The notes: generated by a model from the sequence alone, not told the origin. DNA of 64,000 bases from Nostocoides sp. (GCA_016702415.1 JADJEA010000001.1:167001-231000); one strand, 5' to 3'; shown: positions 45,742 through 56,889, counted from the first letter of the stretch. Numbers and translations are program-made.

Positions 45742-46979
45742 GCCGCCCTCCCGGGCTCCGTGTCGCGCACCCCGACCGCACCGGCGCTCAGGTCGAGCAC
45801 GACCGCGACGACGCTGCCGTGAACGGAGTAGCCGAGGAAGACGACGTGCGCGTAGTCCGCCGGATCGGCGACCAGATGCCGCACCGGCCGGGCGGCGAGC
45901 AGGTCGCTCTCGGGATGGGCGGCCAGCTCGGTCACCGAGACGCCGGTGGCGCGGGCGTCCAGCAGCCGGACCAACCCCTGGAGACCGTGGCTGCCGATGA
46001 CGTAGTGCCGATCGCCCTTGAGATAGGCGGTCGCGAGGTGGGGATAGCGCTCACGGACCTTTTCCATCGCGGCGAGCTCGGCCCCGTCGTCGATCCTGTT
46101 CCCGCGGCCGTAGAGGTCGACGAGGACGGGCGTCTGCGGGTCCAGCCCGGCGGCGTCGAGGGCCCGGAGGGTGACGTCGGCGACGACCAGCCGGTTGACG
46201 ACCGAACTGCCGAAGGTCCCGTAGGCGTAGCCACTGACCCGCGCGAGCGCGGGCACCCCGTCGCGGACGGCCGCCTCCTCATCCCGCAGGACGAGTCCGA
46301 CCGCGCCTTCGCTGGCGAAGTGCCCGCTCGCCGCGTCCTCGAAGGGCAGCGCCGCCCGGGTGGGGCCGCCACCGACGTGGACGGTCTCGAAGGGCAGCGG
46401 GATCAGCCGCGCACTGCTCGAGACGACGATCCCGCACTCACTGGTCCCGTCTTCGATCCGTGCGACGGCATCGAGGAGGGCGACAGACGCCGAGGCCGAC
46501 GCCTCGACGACCCGGCTCACCGATGGCTTGCGCAGTCCGCGCACCCGAGGGAACAGCCCGATGGGGTCGTATGCCGTGCCCACCAGTTCCGGGGCCACCG
46601 GAACTCCCATGGCGCACAGGAACGTCGGCTTGGAGATGTCCGTCTCGGCGTCGCCGGTCGTGATGTGGACCCCCTTGGGGATCGGGCCGCCTCGATCCAC
46701 CAGCGTCTCGATGACGTGCAGACTCAGCCGTTCACCGATGGTGACGAGAGCCGGCGGGATGTCTTCCACCGACGCGACCGGGAACTCACCCTCCGGGTCC
46801 TCGAAGTAGAGGCGCGCGACCGCCGGGGCCTGACCGAGTTCGGGTCCGCCGACCGCCGCGAGCTGGCGGTTGACGCTGGCCACCCGCCCGGTCCAGATCT
46901 CGCCGCGTCGTTCGACCTGGGCCAGGGCCGCTGCCCGGTCGGCGGCGGGATAGATCCCGGTGACGTCGGTGATGACCAC
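45738..46979 (-). CDS. ketosynthase-like protein lacking the catalytic residues
   Basis: 413 aa from GTG 46979. The thiolase-fold layout is recognisable: VITDVTGIYPAADRAA, SRVVEASASASVALLDAV where DTACSSS is expected (no Cys), and ALPFEDAASGHFASEGAVGLVL like the KS C-terminal half. LVDLYGRGNRIDDGAELAAM replaces HGTGT-x-x-GD, and KGDRHYVIGSHGLQGL replaces K-x-x-x-GH. It may be a chain-length-factor-like partner, decarboxylating KSQ-like or structural subunit. Confidence 0.7.
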   Translation of the reverse strand: MVITDVTGIYPAADRAAALAQVERRGEIWTGRVASVNRQLAAVGGPELGQAPAVARLYFEDPEGEFPVASVEDIPPALVTIGERLSLHVIETLVDRGGPIPKGVHITTGDAETDISKPTFLCAMGVPVAPELVGTAYDPIGLFPRVRGLRKPSVSRVVEASASASVALLDAVARIEDGTSECGIVVSSSARLIPLPFETVHVGGGPTRAALPFEDAASGHFASEGAVGLVLRDEEAAVRDGVPALARVSGYAYGTFGSSVVNRLVVADVTLRALDAAGLDPQTPVLVDLYGRGNRIDDGAELAAMEKVRERYPHLATAYLKGDRHYVIGSHGLQGLVRLLDARATGVSVTELAAHPESDLLAARPVRHLVADPADYAHVVFLGYSVHGSVVAVVLDLSAGAVGVRDTEPGRAA

Positions 46980-46986
46980 CCCATGG

Positions 46987-47364
46987 TCAGGCCCCCTGCA
47001 GCCCGCGGACGTGCTCGCTGAGCTCGAGGACGCTGGAGTAGATGAAGATGTCCGCGACCTCGAGATCGACACCGAGCTTGTCGACCAGTGGCGTGTAGAT
47101 GCTGAACGCCTTGAGGCTGTCGCCGCCCATGTCGGTGAAGCTCGTCGCGACGTCGATGGTGTCGCGCTCGAGGACCGAGGCGAAGAGGACGGTGATGAAC
47201 TTCTCCAGCTCGTCCAGCTCGCCCCGGGCGCCGGTGATGGTCAAGGATGCGTAATCCCGGATGACCATTCCGCCGGGGGCCGCCACCGGTGCGAGCACCT
47301 CGTCGCCGCCGACCGACGCGGTCCCGGGGCTCGCGCTCGCCGGTTCCGGTCCCGTGGGGGTCAC
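46987..47364 (-). CDS. discrete acyl/peptidyl carrier protein
   Basis: 125 aa from GTG 47364 overlapping the PKS stop (GTGA). A ~45-residue Pro/Ala tail precedes the carrier domain, LEKFITVLFASVLERDTI, then FTDMGGDSLKAFSIYTPLVDKLG (Ser for phosphopantetheine). It directly follows the KS-DH-KR synthase, which lacks its own carrier, and probably serves as its ACP. Confidence 0.9.
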   Translation of the reverse strand: MTPTGPEPASASPGTASVGGDEVLAPVAAPGGMVIRDYASLTITGARGELDELEKFITVLFASVLERDTIDVATSFTDMGGDSLKAFSIYTPLVDKLGVDLEVADIFIYSSVLELSEHVRGLQGA

Positions 47365-50300
47365 GAGGGCTTGGCCGGCGGGCGGCCGGCGGGCGCAGAC
47401 GAGGCGGACGGCGAGGCGGGCGAGGAGGCGTCGGCATACGACAGGTAGGGGTCAAGGATCTCGCCGGCACGGGCCGCGAAATCCCCGGCGATGAGATCGG
47501 TGAAGACTCCCGAGAGGGTGCGCCGGACATACTCTCGGCCCTCGTTCGTTGTCATCGAGCGCATGAGGTAGGTGTCCTCCTCGGCCTCGGCGATCCCGAA
47601 GGCCAGCGCCATGCCGGTCTCCTTCCAGCCCGGCCAGCGCACCGTGCTGATCCCGGTCCCGGCGCGGGCAAGGCCCTCGAGGTAGGCGTTGGCGAGGCTG
47701 TACCCGAAGGCACCAGCGCTACCGGTGATCGTCGTCATCGTCGAGGCGGCAAGGAAGAAGTCGACCTGCTCACCGAGGGCGTCGAGGAGGTGGACCGCGG
47801 CGAGTGCCTTCGGGCCGGTGATCTGCTCGAGGTCGGCCGTCTCCTTGCGGAAGAGCATCCCGTTGTCCGGGACCCCCGCGAAGTGGACGACGCCCTTGAT
47901 GGTGATGCCCTCGGCGGCGACTTGGGCGAGGGCCGCGTCCACCTGCGCCTTGTCGGCGAGGTCGCACGCGACGAAGCGGAGCTGCATGCCCTCGGCCCGC
48001 AGTGCGGTCACGCGCGCGGCCTTGGCGACGTCGACCGGGTCGTCGCTGGCCGCCAAGTCCTCGACGCTGCGCCGACCAAATACGACGGCATGGGCCTGGT
48101 GGTCGCGCCAAAGGGTCTCGACATACTCCATGCCGATCCCGCCGAACCCGCCGGTGACCAGGATGTGGGTGTCGGGCTGGACGACGCGGACCGGGAGGGC
48201 GGCTGGGTGGGGTCGGACCGCCTCGTCGAGCACGCCGTCCGCAGAGAGCAGGACCTTGTGCCCGGCGAGTTGCTCGGTCAGGCCGAGCGTGACAGCGCGC
48301 TCGATGTCCAGGTCCGGGTCGCTGATCGCCGTCACGACGACGCGGGGATTCTCCATCGAGACGACCCGGGCGCTGGAGACGATCGCGTACTGGAGCGGGT
48401 TGACCGCGGCGCCCAGCGGGGCCAGCCCCGCGCCGGCCAGGACGACCAGCCGCCCGCCGCCGACCAGGCGGCGCGGCGCGGCCTTGGCGACGGCGAGGAA
48501 CTGCGCCATACCCGCCCGGATCTCCTCCAGCCCGGTGGCCGGGGCCGACGGGGCGAGGTAGAGGATCGCCGCGACGCGGTCGGTCCCGGCGGCCAGCTCG
48601 GCGGGCGTGGCAGTCGTCGTCACCGCGGCAGCCGCGGCCGGCAGGGCGGCGAGGGCGGCTGCGGTCGCCTCTTCCGCACCGACGATCAGCACGCTCGCCG
48701 GCCACGGGGCCGGCTCGGGCGTCGCGACCGGCTCGAGGACCACCTGGTGGTAGTGCACCGGGCTCGCCGCACCGCCGGTGAACGCCCGCATGGCGTAGCG
48801 CTCGAGCTGGACGACCAACTCGCCGTCCTCGTTGTAGACCCACACGTCACCGGTGGCGATGGTCGGGTCGCTGTCCTCGGCATACCGCAGGGCGGTGCGG
48901 GAGACGACACGGGGAGGCAGGACGGGCGCCGGTGTAGCGCAACTTGCCGTAGGAGAAGGGCAGGTACGTCTTGCCCGTCGCCATGCTCCGCTCCCAGCTG
49001 ATGATCCCGGCGACGAGGTCGAGGATGCTCGGGGAGATGGCGAAATCGGTCAGGTCGGCGTAGTAGTCGGGGTTGAGGTCGAGACGGATGACGTGGTCGT
49101 GCCAGTCGCGGCGCTCGTAGTACATCGCGTTCTTGGACAGATCCCAGCGTCCTGAGAAACGCATGCCCTGAGAGTCCTCGGCGGCATCGCTCGTCCAGCC
49201 GAAGCGTTCCGTGCCCTCGCCCACGTCGGTGAAACCCAGCCCGGGGTCGATGCGGTCGGCGTTCAAGGGCCGCAGGACGAAGGAGCCGTGTCCGACGAAG
49301 GGCGCGGTCGCGTCGTCGGTCTGGCTGAACACCTCGACCGCGAGGCTCCCGTCCTTGCCCCGAGTGACCTCGACGAGGATGGTTCGGGGGTCGGTGACCT
49401 GGATGAGGTTCTTGAACATCATCTTGGACAGCTCGTAAGCCGGGCTGCCGAAGTGAAGGCGGGCGAGCTCCGCGGCCAGTTGGGTGTATGCCGTTCCCGA
49501 CATCGTCGGGGTGCCCGCGATCTGGTGGTCGTGCAGGAACCAGCGGGTCAGGTCGAGCTTCATCGCGTAGAGATCGACGGTCGGGGTCGAGAGGATTCGC
49601 CGGTCGAGGAGCTGGCCGCCGATCGGGGTCCCCGGCAGCTCCGGTTCACTCTCGTAGACGTTGTAGGTCTTGACGGTGCCCCAGTAGGCCTTCGTGTCGA
49701 ACACATGCCCGGGCAGGCCGCACACGCGGGCCTGGGGGAAGTCGGCGTCGCCGAAGAGGTCGCCGCCGTCGCTGACCATGAGATCGACCCGCTCGGCGAC
49801 GCTGAACAGCTCGGGCATCTCGGCGATCCGCTTCCGCAGCAACGTCATCGCCTTGGATTGCGTGGACTGAGCGGACTGGGCGGTGGCGGCGGACTGGCCG
49901 GTGGCGGTGGCCTCCCCGGGCAGCGCGAGGGCGATGTCCTCGCGGGGGTTCCCGGCAAGCGCGTCCTTGGCCAGGCGCAGCTTGGCGAGGAACTCCTCGT
50001 GGTCGGCGGCAGCGAAACCGAGGGTCGCGGCATACCGCTTGCGGCGGCGCACGAGGGTGTAGGCGATGTCGACGAGGGGGTTCTCGCACACCAGGCCCGC
50101 GTGGGCGAGGAACCCGTCGATCAGCCAGCCGAGCTGAGCGGCGGTGGGAGCGGAGAGCAGGAACGGGTAGGTGCGCCCGGCCTCCAGGCTCCGCTCGGGA
50201 GCCGGAAACTCCTCGAGGACCGTGTGCCCATTGGTGCCGCTGAACCCGAAGCCGCTGACGGCCCCCCGGCGGGGGTGCTCGCGGCGCTCCCACGGGGCCA

Positions 50301-51608
50301 GGGCGTCGGGGACATAGAACGGGGTGTCGATGAACTTGATGAAGTCGTTGGGGACCTCGAAGCCGCTCGCTGGGTAGATCAACTGCGAGTCCAGAGCGAG
50401 GGACATCTTGATCAGGCCGCCGACACCGGCGGCGCCGACCGTGTGGCCGATGTTCTCCTTCAGGGAGGACAGGGCGCAGGTCGAGAAGGAGGTCATGCCG
50501 CCACCGCGGAAGGCGTCGGTCAGCCCGCGGATCTCGATCGGGTCGCCGAGCTTGGTGCCGGTCCCGTGCGCGTCGACGTAGTCGATGGTCGCCGGAGAGA
50601 TGCCGGCCGCGGCATACGTCTCTTGATCAGGGTTGTCTGGGCCTTCGGGTTCGGCGCGGTCAGGCCGTTGGACTTGCCGTCGCTATTGATGCCGGTCGCG
50701 CGGACCACGGAGTAGACCTTGTCGCCGCGCTCCAATGCGTCGGGGAGACGGCGCAGCATGACGAAACCGACGCCCTCGCCGAAGATCGTCCCCGAGCTCG
50801 CCTGGTCGAAGACCTTGAGGTAGTCGCGCTTGGTCTCCACGCTCGCGTAGTCGCCGAAGACCTCACCCTGCCGCGGAGCCAGCCCGAGCGCGACTCCGCC
50901 GACGAGGGCGATGTCGATTTCGTTGTCGCGCAACATTTTGCGGGCGATGTGGATGGCGACGAGGGAGGAGGAGCAGGCGGTGTCGACGACGAGCGACCCG
51001 CCCTGGAGGTCGTAGAGGTAGTTCAGGCGGCTGGCGAGGATGCCCTCCCAGGTGCCCGGGTTGACCAGGTCGGAGTCGTTCTCGATCTCGCTCTGGTAGT
51101 TGCCGGCGATCGAGCGGTCCTTGCCGACATAGATGGCGGTGCGGGGGCCGAAGATCTCCTCGCGCGTCATCCCCGAGTGCTCGATGGCGAGGTGGAGGTG
51201 CTTGAGGACCAACCGGTGCATCGGGTCGATATAGGTCGCCTCATGCTCCGGAATATCGAAGAACCCGGGCTCGAATTGATCCACGCCGTCGAGATAGGCG
51301 CCCTGCTGGTCGCACATCCGGGTGAACAGCTCCTCCGGATCGTGCCCGTAGAAGCGGCTCGCGTCGATGAGATAGCGGTGGTCGCGCGGGAAGTACTTCC
51401 GCCGCTCCTGGGGGAAAGGCCGGAAGCCGTTGCGGCCGCTGCGCAGCATCTCCTCGAAGGCGAAGAGATCGGGCGCGCCGGTGTACTCGCACGACATCCC
51501 GACAATGGCGATGTCGGTGGGCAGGACCTCCTGCAGGTAGCGCCGGCCCTGGTCACGGTCCAGGGCACCGGCGGTGATCTGGGAGTAGAGGTACTGAGCG
51601 AGTTCCAC
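47361..51608 (-). pseudogene. AT-less polyketide synthase KS-DH-KR, frameshifts near 50619 and 48924
   Basis: GTG 51608. KS, residues ~28-450: GGSLVVDTACSSSLVAIHIA (active Cys); after the first lesion (one base missing, IK/ETYAAAG) come VDAHGTGTKLGD and LKENIGHTVGAAG. DH-like fold ~700-990 with RWFLHDHQIAGTPTMSG. After a second lesion (extra C in a CCC run) the KR follows: HILVTGGFGGIGMEYVETL, with GYSLANAYLEGLA. No AT or ACP domain is inside; a discrete AT (55453-56631) and ACP must act in trans. Repaired length ~1415 aa. Confidence 0.88.
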
Positions 51609-54600
51609 TAGCGGGAACCTCCATTCGCGTTAAGAAGCTGCTGGATGGCGGCGATATCGGTCGCCTGATCGCAGGTGGTGTCCCGGCGTGCCTGGGACTG
51701 GTCGACCCACCGCGTCTGGTCGTTGACGGTCGAGCAGGAGAAGAGCGTGGTGACGTCGAAGATGTCGGGGAAGACCCGCGAGAGTTCGTCGCCGAGGGTG
51801 ACGACCGAGACGGAGTCACCGCCGTACTCGAAGAAGCTGATATCGGGGTCGTAGTCGTCGGGTCCGAGGACCCGTTCCCACGCGCCGAGGACGGCCGCCC
51901 GGATGCGGGCGATCTCGCGTGGCGGTCCGGCGACTGCCGCCGAGTCACCGCCCGGGGGTGGGCTCGCGGGGGTGGCCGGCCGCGGTCGTGCGGGGAGGGG
52001 AGCGCGGTGCCGAGCGTCCGGGTGAGCGGCGTCGGGGTGATGAGCGTCCGGACGACGGGAGTCAGGGTGGCGGGAGTCAGGCTGACGGCAGTCCGCGAAC
52101 AGCGGGCTGTAGCCATGCCCGCCCTCGCGCAGCCGGAACATCGAGGCGCAGCGTTGGCCGCTGGCGACGAACGCGTGTAACAAGGGCAACCCCTCCGTCG
52201 GCCCGGTCTTGACGAACATCTCGTCGGATAGATCCCGCGCCATACCCACTTCGGACCAACCGGACAGGCTCAGGCACCGGAACCTCCCGGCCGTCGCCGG
52301 GTCGGTGCTCTCGGCGAGCCCGGAGAGATAGGCATTCGCCGCGCTGTATTCGGCCTGGCCCATCGCGCCGATATAGCCGGCCACCGACGACATCAGGACG
52401 ATGTCGGGGCAGCCCGGGAAGGCGGCGGCGAGATTGGCCGGCCCGAGGACCTTGCTGGCCATCCGCTCCACGAAGGTCGCGCGCGACTTGGTCACGAAGA
52501 GTCCGCTGGCCGCCTCGCCCGCGAAGCAGACGATGTGGTCGGGGTCCGGGACGGCCCTCGCGAGCCGCTCGAGATCGGGCACCGACGTGACGTCCGCGGT
52601 TTCGTACCGGAAGCCCACCGCGTCGGTGACCGGCCGCCGCCCGCACCCGACCACGCGGAGGCGGGGGTGAGCGGCGGCGAGCCACTCGGCATACGCCCGG
52701 CCGATGCCGCTGCTCGCCCCGACGACCAGGACGGTGCCGTCACGGTCACGTGACCACCCGGCCGGGGGGAGCGTGATCCGTTGGAAACGGCCCTCGCGGA
52801 GGATCCCGTCCCGCAGGACCGCTATCCCGTTGAGGTCGTATGCCGCGAGCGCCCCGAGGGTGTCCGGCTCGCCCGGGCCGTCGACGACGGCGACATCGAA
52901 GCGGAACTCCGCGCGCAGGGAGTAGGCGGTGGCCGCGCGGGCCCGGGCGCGGGCCGCCGCGGGGGAGTCCGCGGCATACGCGCCAGGCTCGAGGAGGGTG
53001 ACCAACCGGACGGGGGTGTGGGTGTGGAGGTGCAGGAGAAGCCGGCCGAGGTCGTAGCACTGACCGGCGATGTCGCCATGGGACGCCCCGCCGACCAGGA
53101 CGACCTCGCCGACGCCCGCCAACGGAGAGTCCGCGACGTCGGTCGTCGCGAGCAGCTCGCCGTCGGTGATGAGCGCCCGGCCGGGGCCGGCCCACCGCGA
53201 TGCGTCGTCTCCGTCCAAGACGACGACACCGACCGTGGGCACGGCACCCGACCGGACTTCGGGCTCGTGGTCGAATCCGACGCGGTGGAAATCGACCACC
53301 GCAGCCCGCTCGCCGACACGGTTCTTCACGCGGTAGCCGCGCACGCTCAGAACGCACTGGCCGCGGTCATCCCACAGATCGACATCCAGGGTCAGGATGA
53401 CGTTGCCGCGCTCGTCCCGGGTCAGGTCGCGCTGGACGATGTGGGTGACGAACTCCGTCCCGCTCAGCGAGGACCCGTGGTAACGAATCCGGTCGCAGAG
53501 CCAGGGCAGGAGGACCTCCCCCCCGCCCATGAGGTCGTTCATGCCGTTGAGGGCGGCATCGACCAGGGGCGGGTAGAAGTAGTCCGCGAACTCGCCGGCG
53601 TGAGCACGCGGAGGAGCGAGTGAGCACGCCGCCAGGTGCGGTCGGGCTCGCAGTGGAGAGCTGGTCACGACGCTCCACCGGGTGGAGACGCTGACGGTCG
53701 CATCGTCGCCGACGAGCGTCGTCACCGGAACCGCGGTCAGGCCGTCCACACTCGGGGGTGCCGAGGTGAGCGGCTCGATCCACTCCGTCGGCGCGAGCGT
53801 GAAGCGGACCCACGGGGTCCACTCGCCGTCACCCTCCCGGGCGGAGATCTCGCCGGCGAGGGTGGCGTCAGAGACCGCGGCGAGGATCTCCAGCCGGGGG
53901 TGCGTCGCGGTCAGCGGGCGCAGGATGGTCAGGTCGACAACGTCGTGGGCGACGAGGTCCAGCGGGCTGCCCTCGAGGAGCCGGGCGAGGATCTCCAAGA
54001 CGCTGGTGCCCACCATGAGGGGGATGCCGCCGACGCGGTGCTCGGCGATCTCCCAGTCGCGATAGGTCTCCACCGGGAAGACCGCGCTGCGAACCCCGAG
54101 AGCGGTGTGCGGCCGGGTCGCGGGCTTGGCAAAAGTGTTGCCCTCGACGGGATACCAGTAGCGCTCGAGCGTTAATGGCAGCGTCGCCGCCGGCCCGGGA
54201 CCACGAGAGCCACCCCCGACGACGAGGTGGGCGTGAGTCCCGGTCATGCCGAAGGAGGACACCCCGGCCAGTGCCGCGCCCGAGAGCGGCTCGGCATCGG
54301 TGGGGACATAGAAGGGTGAGGTCGCCAGATCGATCCCCTCCGCTGGGGAAACGAAGGCGGCATGGGGCGGCACGACCCGGGTGCTCACCGCGCCCACCGC
54401 GACGGCGAGGGAGAGCAGGCCGGACGCGGCGTCGAGATGCCCGACGTTGACCTTCGGCGCGACCAGCGCGACCGAGGAGCGCGCCACCCCGGACAAGGTC
54501 CGGGTGCCGCTGAGCGCCTCGATCTCGACGGCGTCGCCGACCGCGGTGCCGGTGCCATGACTGACCAGGAGTTCCAGCCGCGACGGGTCGAGGCCGCGCC

Positions 54601-55441
54601 ACGCGTCGTCGACAACATCGCGCTGCGCCGCCGGGTTGGGCGAGGCCATGGTCGCGGTGCGACCGTCCTGCCCGACGGCCCACCCGTGGATATAGCCGTA
54701 TGCCGACCCGCCCGCGTCCGCGGCCCGGCGCAGCACCATCGTCACGACACCCTCGCCCATGGAGGCCCCGTCGGCTGCCTTGTCGAAGGCGCGGGTGCGC
54801 GAGCGCTCGGAGACGACGTTGACGGCCGCGCTGCCGCGCACCCCGGGGTCGAGATAGAGGTTGGCGGCCGTCACGAGGGCGACGTCGATGCGGCCGGCGG
54901 CGAGCTCGCCCGAGGCGAGGGCGGCGGCATACAGCGAGGAGGAGCACGCGGTGTCGACCATGACGGCGGGACCGTGGAGGTCGAGATGGTGACTGATCCT
55001 CGCGGCGATGCCGGAGTGGAGGGTGGCCATAAGGTCCGGGGCGCCGCCGTGGGCGCGCTGGAGGTCGGCATACAACCGCTGTTGGAGGCCATTGCAGCTG
55101 GCGTACACCCCGACCCGCAGGCCGCCCAGGGCGCCGGTCAGGCCCGCGTCCTCGACGGCCCGGACGCTGGAGAGGAGACACCAGCGCTGGAAGGGGTCCA
55201 TGCTCGCCGCGACCCGCGCGGAGATTCTGAAGTAGCGGTGGTCGAAGGCGTCGATCGCCTCGAAGTAGCCGCCCTCGTAGTGATCCTCGGGCGAAGTGGC
55301 GAGGGAGGCGTCGGCGAGCCGGGACGCGGGGAAGGACCTCGTGTTGATGCGTCCGGCCACGAGGGCCTCCATGAGGGCATGGAAGGAGCCCGCCCCCGGG
55401 ATCGCGACATCGATCCCGAGGACGGCCAGCGGTGGCGTCAT
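51608..55441 (-). CDS. AT-less polyketide synthase KS-DH-KR-ACP
   Basis: 1277 aa from ATG 55441. KS ~1-400: GPAVMVDTACSSSLYAAALA, VSHGTGTAVGDAVEIEAL, PKVNVGHLDAASGLLS. A DH-like region ~440-680 with EHRVGGIPLMVGTSVLEIL. KR ~850-1080: TVLVVGASSGIGRAYAEWLA and AEYSAANAYLSGLAE. A linker with Asp-x-x-His-Pro repeats (~1120-1150) precedes the ACP (SFFEYGGDSVSVVTLGDEL). No AT. The stop overlaps the start of the next PKS (TAGTG). Second extension module of the cluster. Confidence 0.92.
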   Translation of the reverse strand: MTPPLAVLGIDVAIPGAGSFHALMEALVAGRINTRSFPASRLADASLATSPEDHYEGGYFEAIDAFDHRYFRISARVAASMDPFQRWCLLSSVRAVEDAGLTGALGGLRVGVYASCNGLQQRLYADLQRAHGGAPDLMATLHSGIAARISHHLDLHGPAVMVDTACSSSLYAAALASGELAAGRIDVALVTAANLYLDPGVRGSAAVNVVSERSRTRAFDKAADGASMGEGVVTMVLRRAADAGGSAYGYIHGWAVGQDGRTATMASPNPAAQRDVVDDAWRGLDPSRLELLVSHGTGTAVGDAVEIEALSGTRTLSGVARSSVALVAPKVNVGHLDAASGLLSLAVAVGAVSTRVVPPHAAFVSPAEGIDLATSPFYVPTDAEPLSGAALAGVSSFGMTGTHAHLVVGGGSRGPGPAATLPLTLERYWYPVEGNTFAKPATRPHTALGVRSAVFPVETYRDWEIAEHRVGGIPLMVGTSVLEILARLLEGSPLDLVAHDVVDLTILRPLTATHPRLEILAAVSDATLAGEISAREGDGEWTPWVRFTLAPTEWIEPLTSAPPSVDGLTAVPVTTLVGDDATVSVSTRWSVVTSSPLRARPHLAACSLAPPRAHAGEFADYFYPPLVDAALNGMNDLMGGGEVLLPWLCDRIRYHGSSLSGTEFVTHIVQRDLTRDERGNVILTLDVDLWDDRGQCVLSVRGYRVKNRVGERAAVVDFHRVGFDHEPEVRSGAVPTVGVVVLDGDDASRWAGPGRALITDGELLATTDVADSPLAGVGEVVLVGGASHGDIAGQCYDLGRLLLHLHTHTPVRLVTLLEPGAYAADSPAAARARARAATAYSLRAEFRFDVAVVDGPGEPDTLGALAAYDLNGIAVLRDGILREGRFQRITLPPAGWSRDRDGTVLVVGASSGIGRAYAEWLAAAHPRLRVVGCGRRPVTDAVGFRYETADVTSVPDLERLARAVPDPDHIVCFAGEAASGLFVTKSRATFVERMASKVLGPANLAAAFPGCPDIVLMSSVAGYIGAMGQAEYSAANAYLSGLAESTDPATAGRFRCLSLSGWSEVGMARDLSDEMFVKTGPTEGLPLLHAFVASGQRCASMFRLREGGHGYSPLFADCRQPDSRHPDSRRPDAHHPDAAHPDARHRAPLPARPRPATPASPPPGGDSAAVAGPPREIARIRAAVLGAWERVLGPDDYDPDISFFEYGGDSVSVVTLGDELSRVFPDIFDVTTLFSCSTVNDQTRWVDQSQARRDTTCDQATDIAAIQQLLNANGGSR

Positions 55442-55452
55442 CCGGGCCGCTC

Positions 55453-56631
55453 CTAGGCGGCCAGGCGGTCGGCCAGGCGGTCGGCGCGCCAGCGCAGGTC
55501 GGCGAGTTTGCGAACCTTGGTCTCCTCGTCCACGGCCTTGATCGTCAGCACCCGGTCGACGATGTCGAGGATGCGGGCCGGCTCCTGGGGCTTGCCCGCC
55601 ATGGCCCGAAGCTCCTGGTAGGAGGGGATGACCGTCTCCTTGTAGAGCGCCTCGTCGGCCTGGCGGTTCTTGGTCGTCACGATGACCCCGAGGGCGTGCG
55701 CGGCCAGGTCGTACTCGCCCTCGATCGTGCGGACATGCCGCAACTCGTGGGCCGCCGCCTCGATCCCCGCGGGGGTGCCGACCGGGAAATGGCGTGCCCC
55801 GGTGAGGTCGGACATCCGGGCGAGCATCCCGGTCGAGGACAGGTCGAGGAAGACCTGGCTGCCGTGGTCGTAGGCGTAAGCGACCGCGTCGGCCCACCGG
55901 ACCGGCGAGACGACCTGCTCGGCCAGCTCGCCGGCGATGTCGGTGCCGGGACGGTATGCCGTCGCGGTCCGGTTGGCGATGACGGTCGGGCCGAAGTGGG
56001 CCAGGGGAATCCGGGCCTCGGGGTTCGCGCGGAGGGCGGCCGCGGCCGGCGCCATGAGCGGGGTGTGGAAGGCCCCGGTCACCTTCAGCGGGATCGTCGC
56101 CACGCCGGTCTCCTCGACGAAGGCGGTGAGGGCAGCGGTGGTCCCCGAGATGACGATCTGCCGCGCGCTATTGCGGTTGGCGACCCAGACGCCTTCGCAG
56201 CCCTCGACGAGGGCGTCGAGGTCGGCCGGCGGGTTGACGACGGCGCGCATGCCCATCGGCTCGCCGGCGGCGATGGCGTCGAGCATGGCCTGGCCGCGCG
56301 CCCGGACGAAGCGAGCCACCGTGGCAACGTCGAGACCTAGGCCGATGCCGACCGCGGCGACCTCCCCGACGCTGTGCCCGATGACGAAACGCGGGGTCAG
56401 GCCGAGTTTGCGGCGAATGACGGCATAGGTCGCGAGGGATCCGACCGCGGAGAGTAACTGCGCCTTGAGGGTGTCCGACGGGACCGGCTCGTCGATCCAC
56501 GGGCGGATCGGGCCGACCGCCTCCTCCGCCTGGTCCCACACGGCGACGGCGTCGGGGTCGGTGCGCCACATCGCGACGGTCTCGGCCCCCGGGATCTCTC
56601 CCTGGCCGGAGAGAAGCATGGTGATTTTCAT
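55453..56631 (-). CDS. discrete (trans-acting) acyltransferase
   Basis: 392 aa, ATG 56631. The malonyl-CoA:ACP transacylase fold has LLSGQGEIPGAETVAMW (oxyanion Gln), FVIGHSVGEVAAVGIGLG (Ser in GHSxGE) and VTGAFHTPLMAPAA (His; GAFH near the malonyl-type HAFH). The C-terminal ~90 residues are a helical extension. Being the only AT seen beside two AT-less PKSs, it probably loads both with malonyl units (trans-AT logic). Confidence 0.93.
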   Translation of the reverse strand: MKITMLLSGQGEIPGAETVAMWRTDPDAVAVWDQAEEAVGPIRPWIDEPVPSDTLKAQLLSAVGSLATYAVIRRKLGLTPRFVIGHSVGEVAAVGIGLGLDVATVARFVRARGQAMLDAIAAGEPMGMRAVVNPPADLDALVEGCEGVWVANRNSARQIVISGTTAALTAFVEETGVATIPLKVTGAFHTPLMAPAAAALRANPEARIPLAHFGPTVIANRTATAYRPGTDIAGELAEQVVSPVRWADAVAYAYDHGSQVFLDLSSTGMLARMSDLTGARHFPVGTPAGIEAAAHELRHVRTIEGEYDLAAHALGVIVTTKNRQADEALYKETVIPSYQELRAMAGKPQEPARILDIVDRVLTIKAVDEETKVRKLADLRWRADRLADRLAA

Positions 56632-56889
56632 TCAGTTCTCCTGGGCGCGGGCGTCGACGAGGGTCGCCAGATCGGCGACGGTGAAGTGGGTGAAGAAGTC
56701 CGAGAACTTCAAGGTCACCCCGAGATCGGCGCGGACGGCCTCCTTGACCTCGACCAGCTGGAGGGAGTCCAGGCCGAGGTCGAAGATGTTGTCGTCGGGG
56801 GTCACTCCGGCGACACCGACGGTCGTGCCGACCAGGGTGGACAGGTACTCCTGAACCTGGTCGCGGGTGCGGACGTCAACAGCAGGCAC
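56632..56889 (-). CDS. acyl carrier protein
   Basis: 85 aa. GTG 56889 follows GAGGAGG. Classic ACP: VTPDDNIFDLGLDSLQLVEV with the phosphopantetheine Ser, then LKFSDFFTHFTVADLATLV. It abuts the AT gene and overlaps the condensation gene by 14 bases. Possibly the loading or shuttle carrier. Confidence 0.95.
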   Translation of the reverse strand: MPAVDVRTRDQVQEYLSTLVGTTVGVAGVTPDDNIFDLGLDSLQLVEVKEAVRADLGVTLKFSDFFTHFTVADLATLVDARAQEN

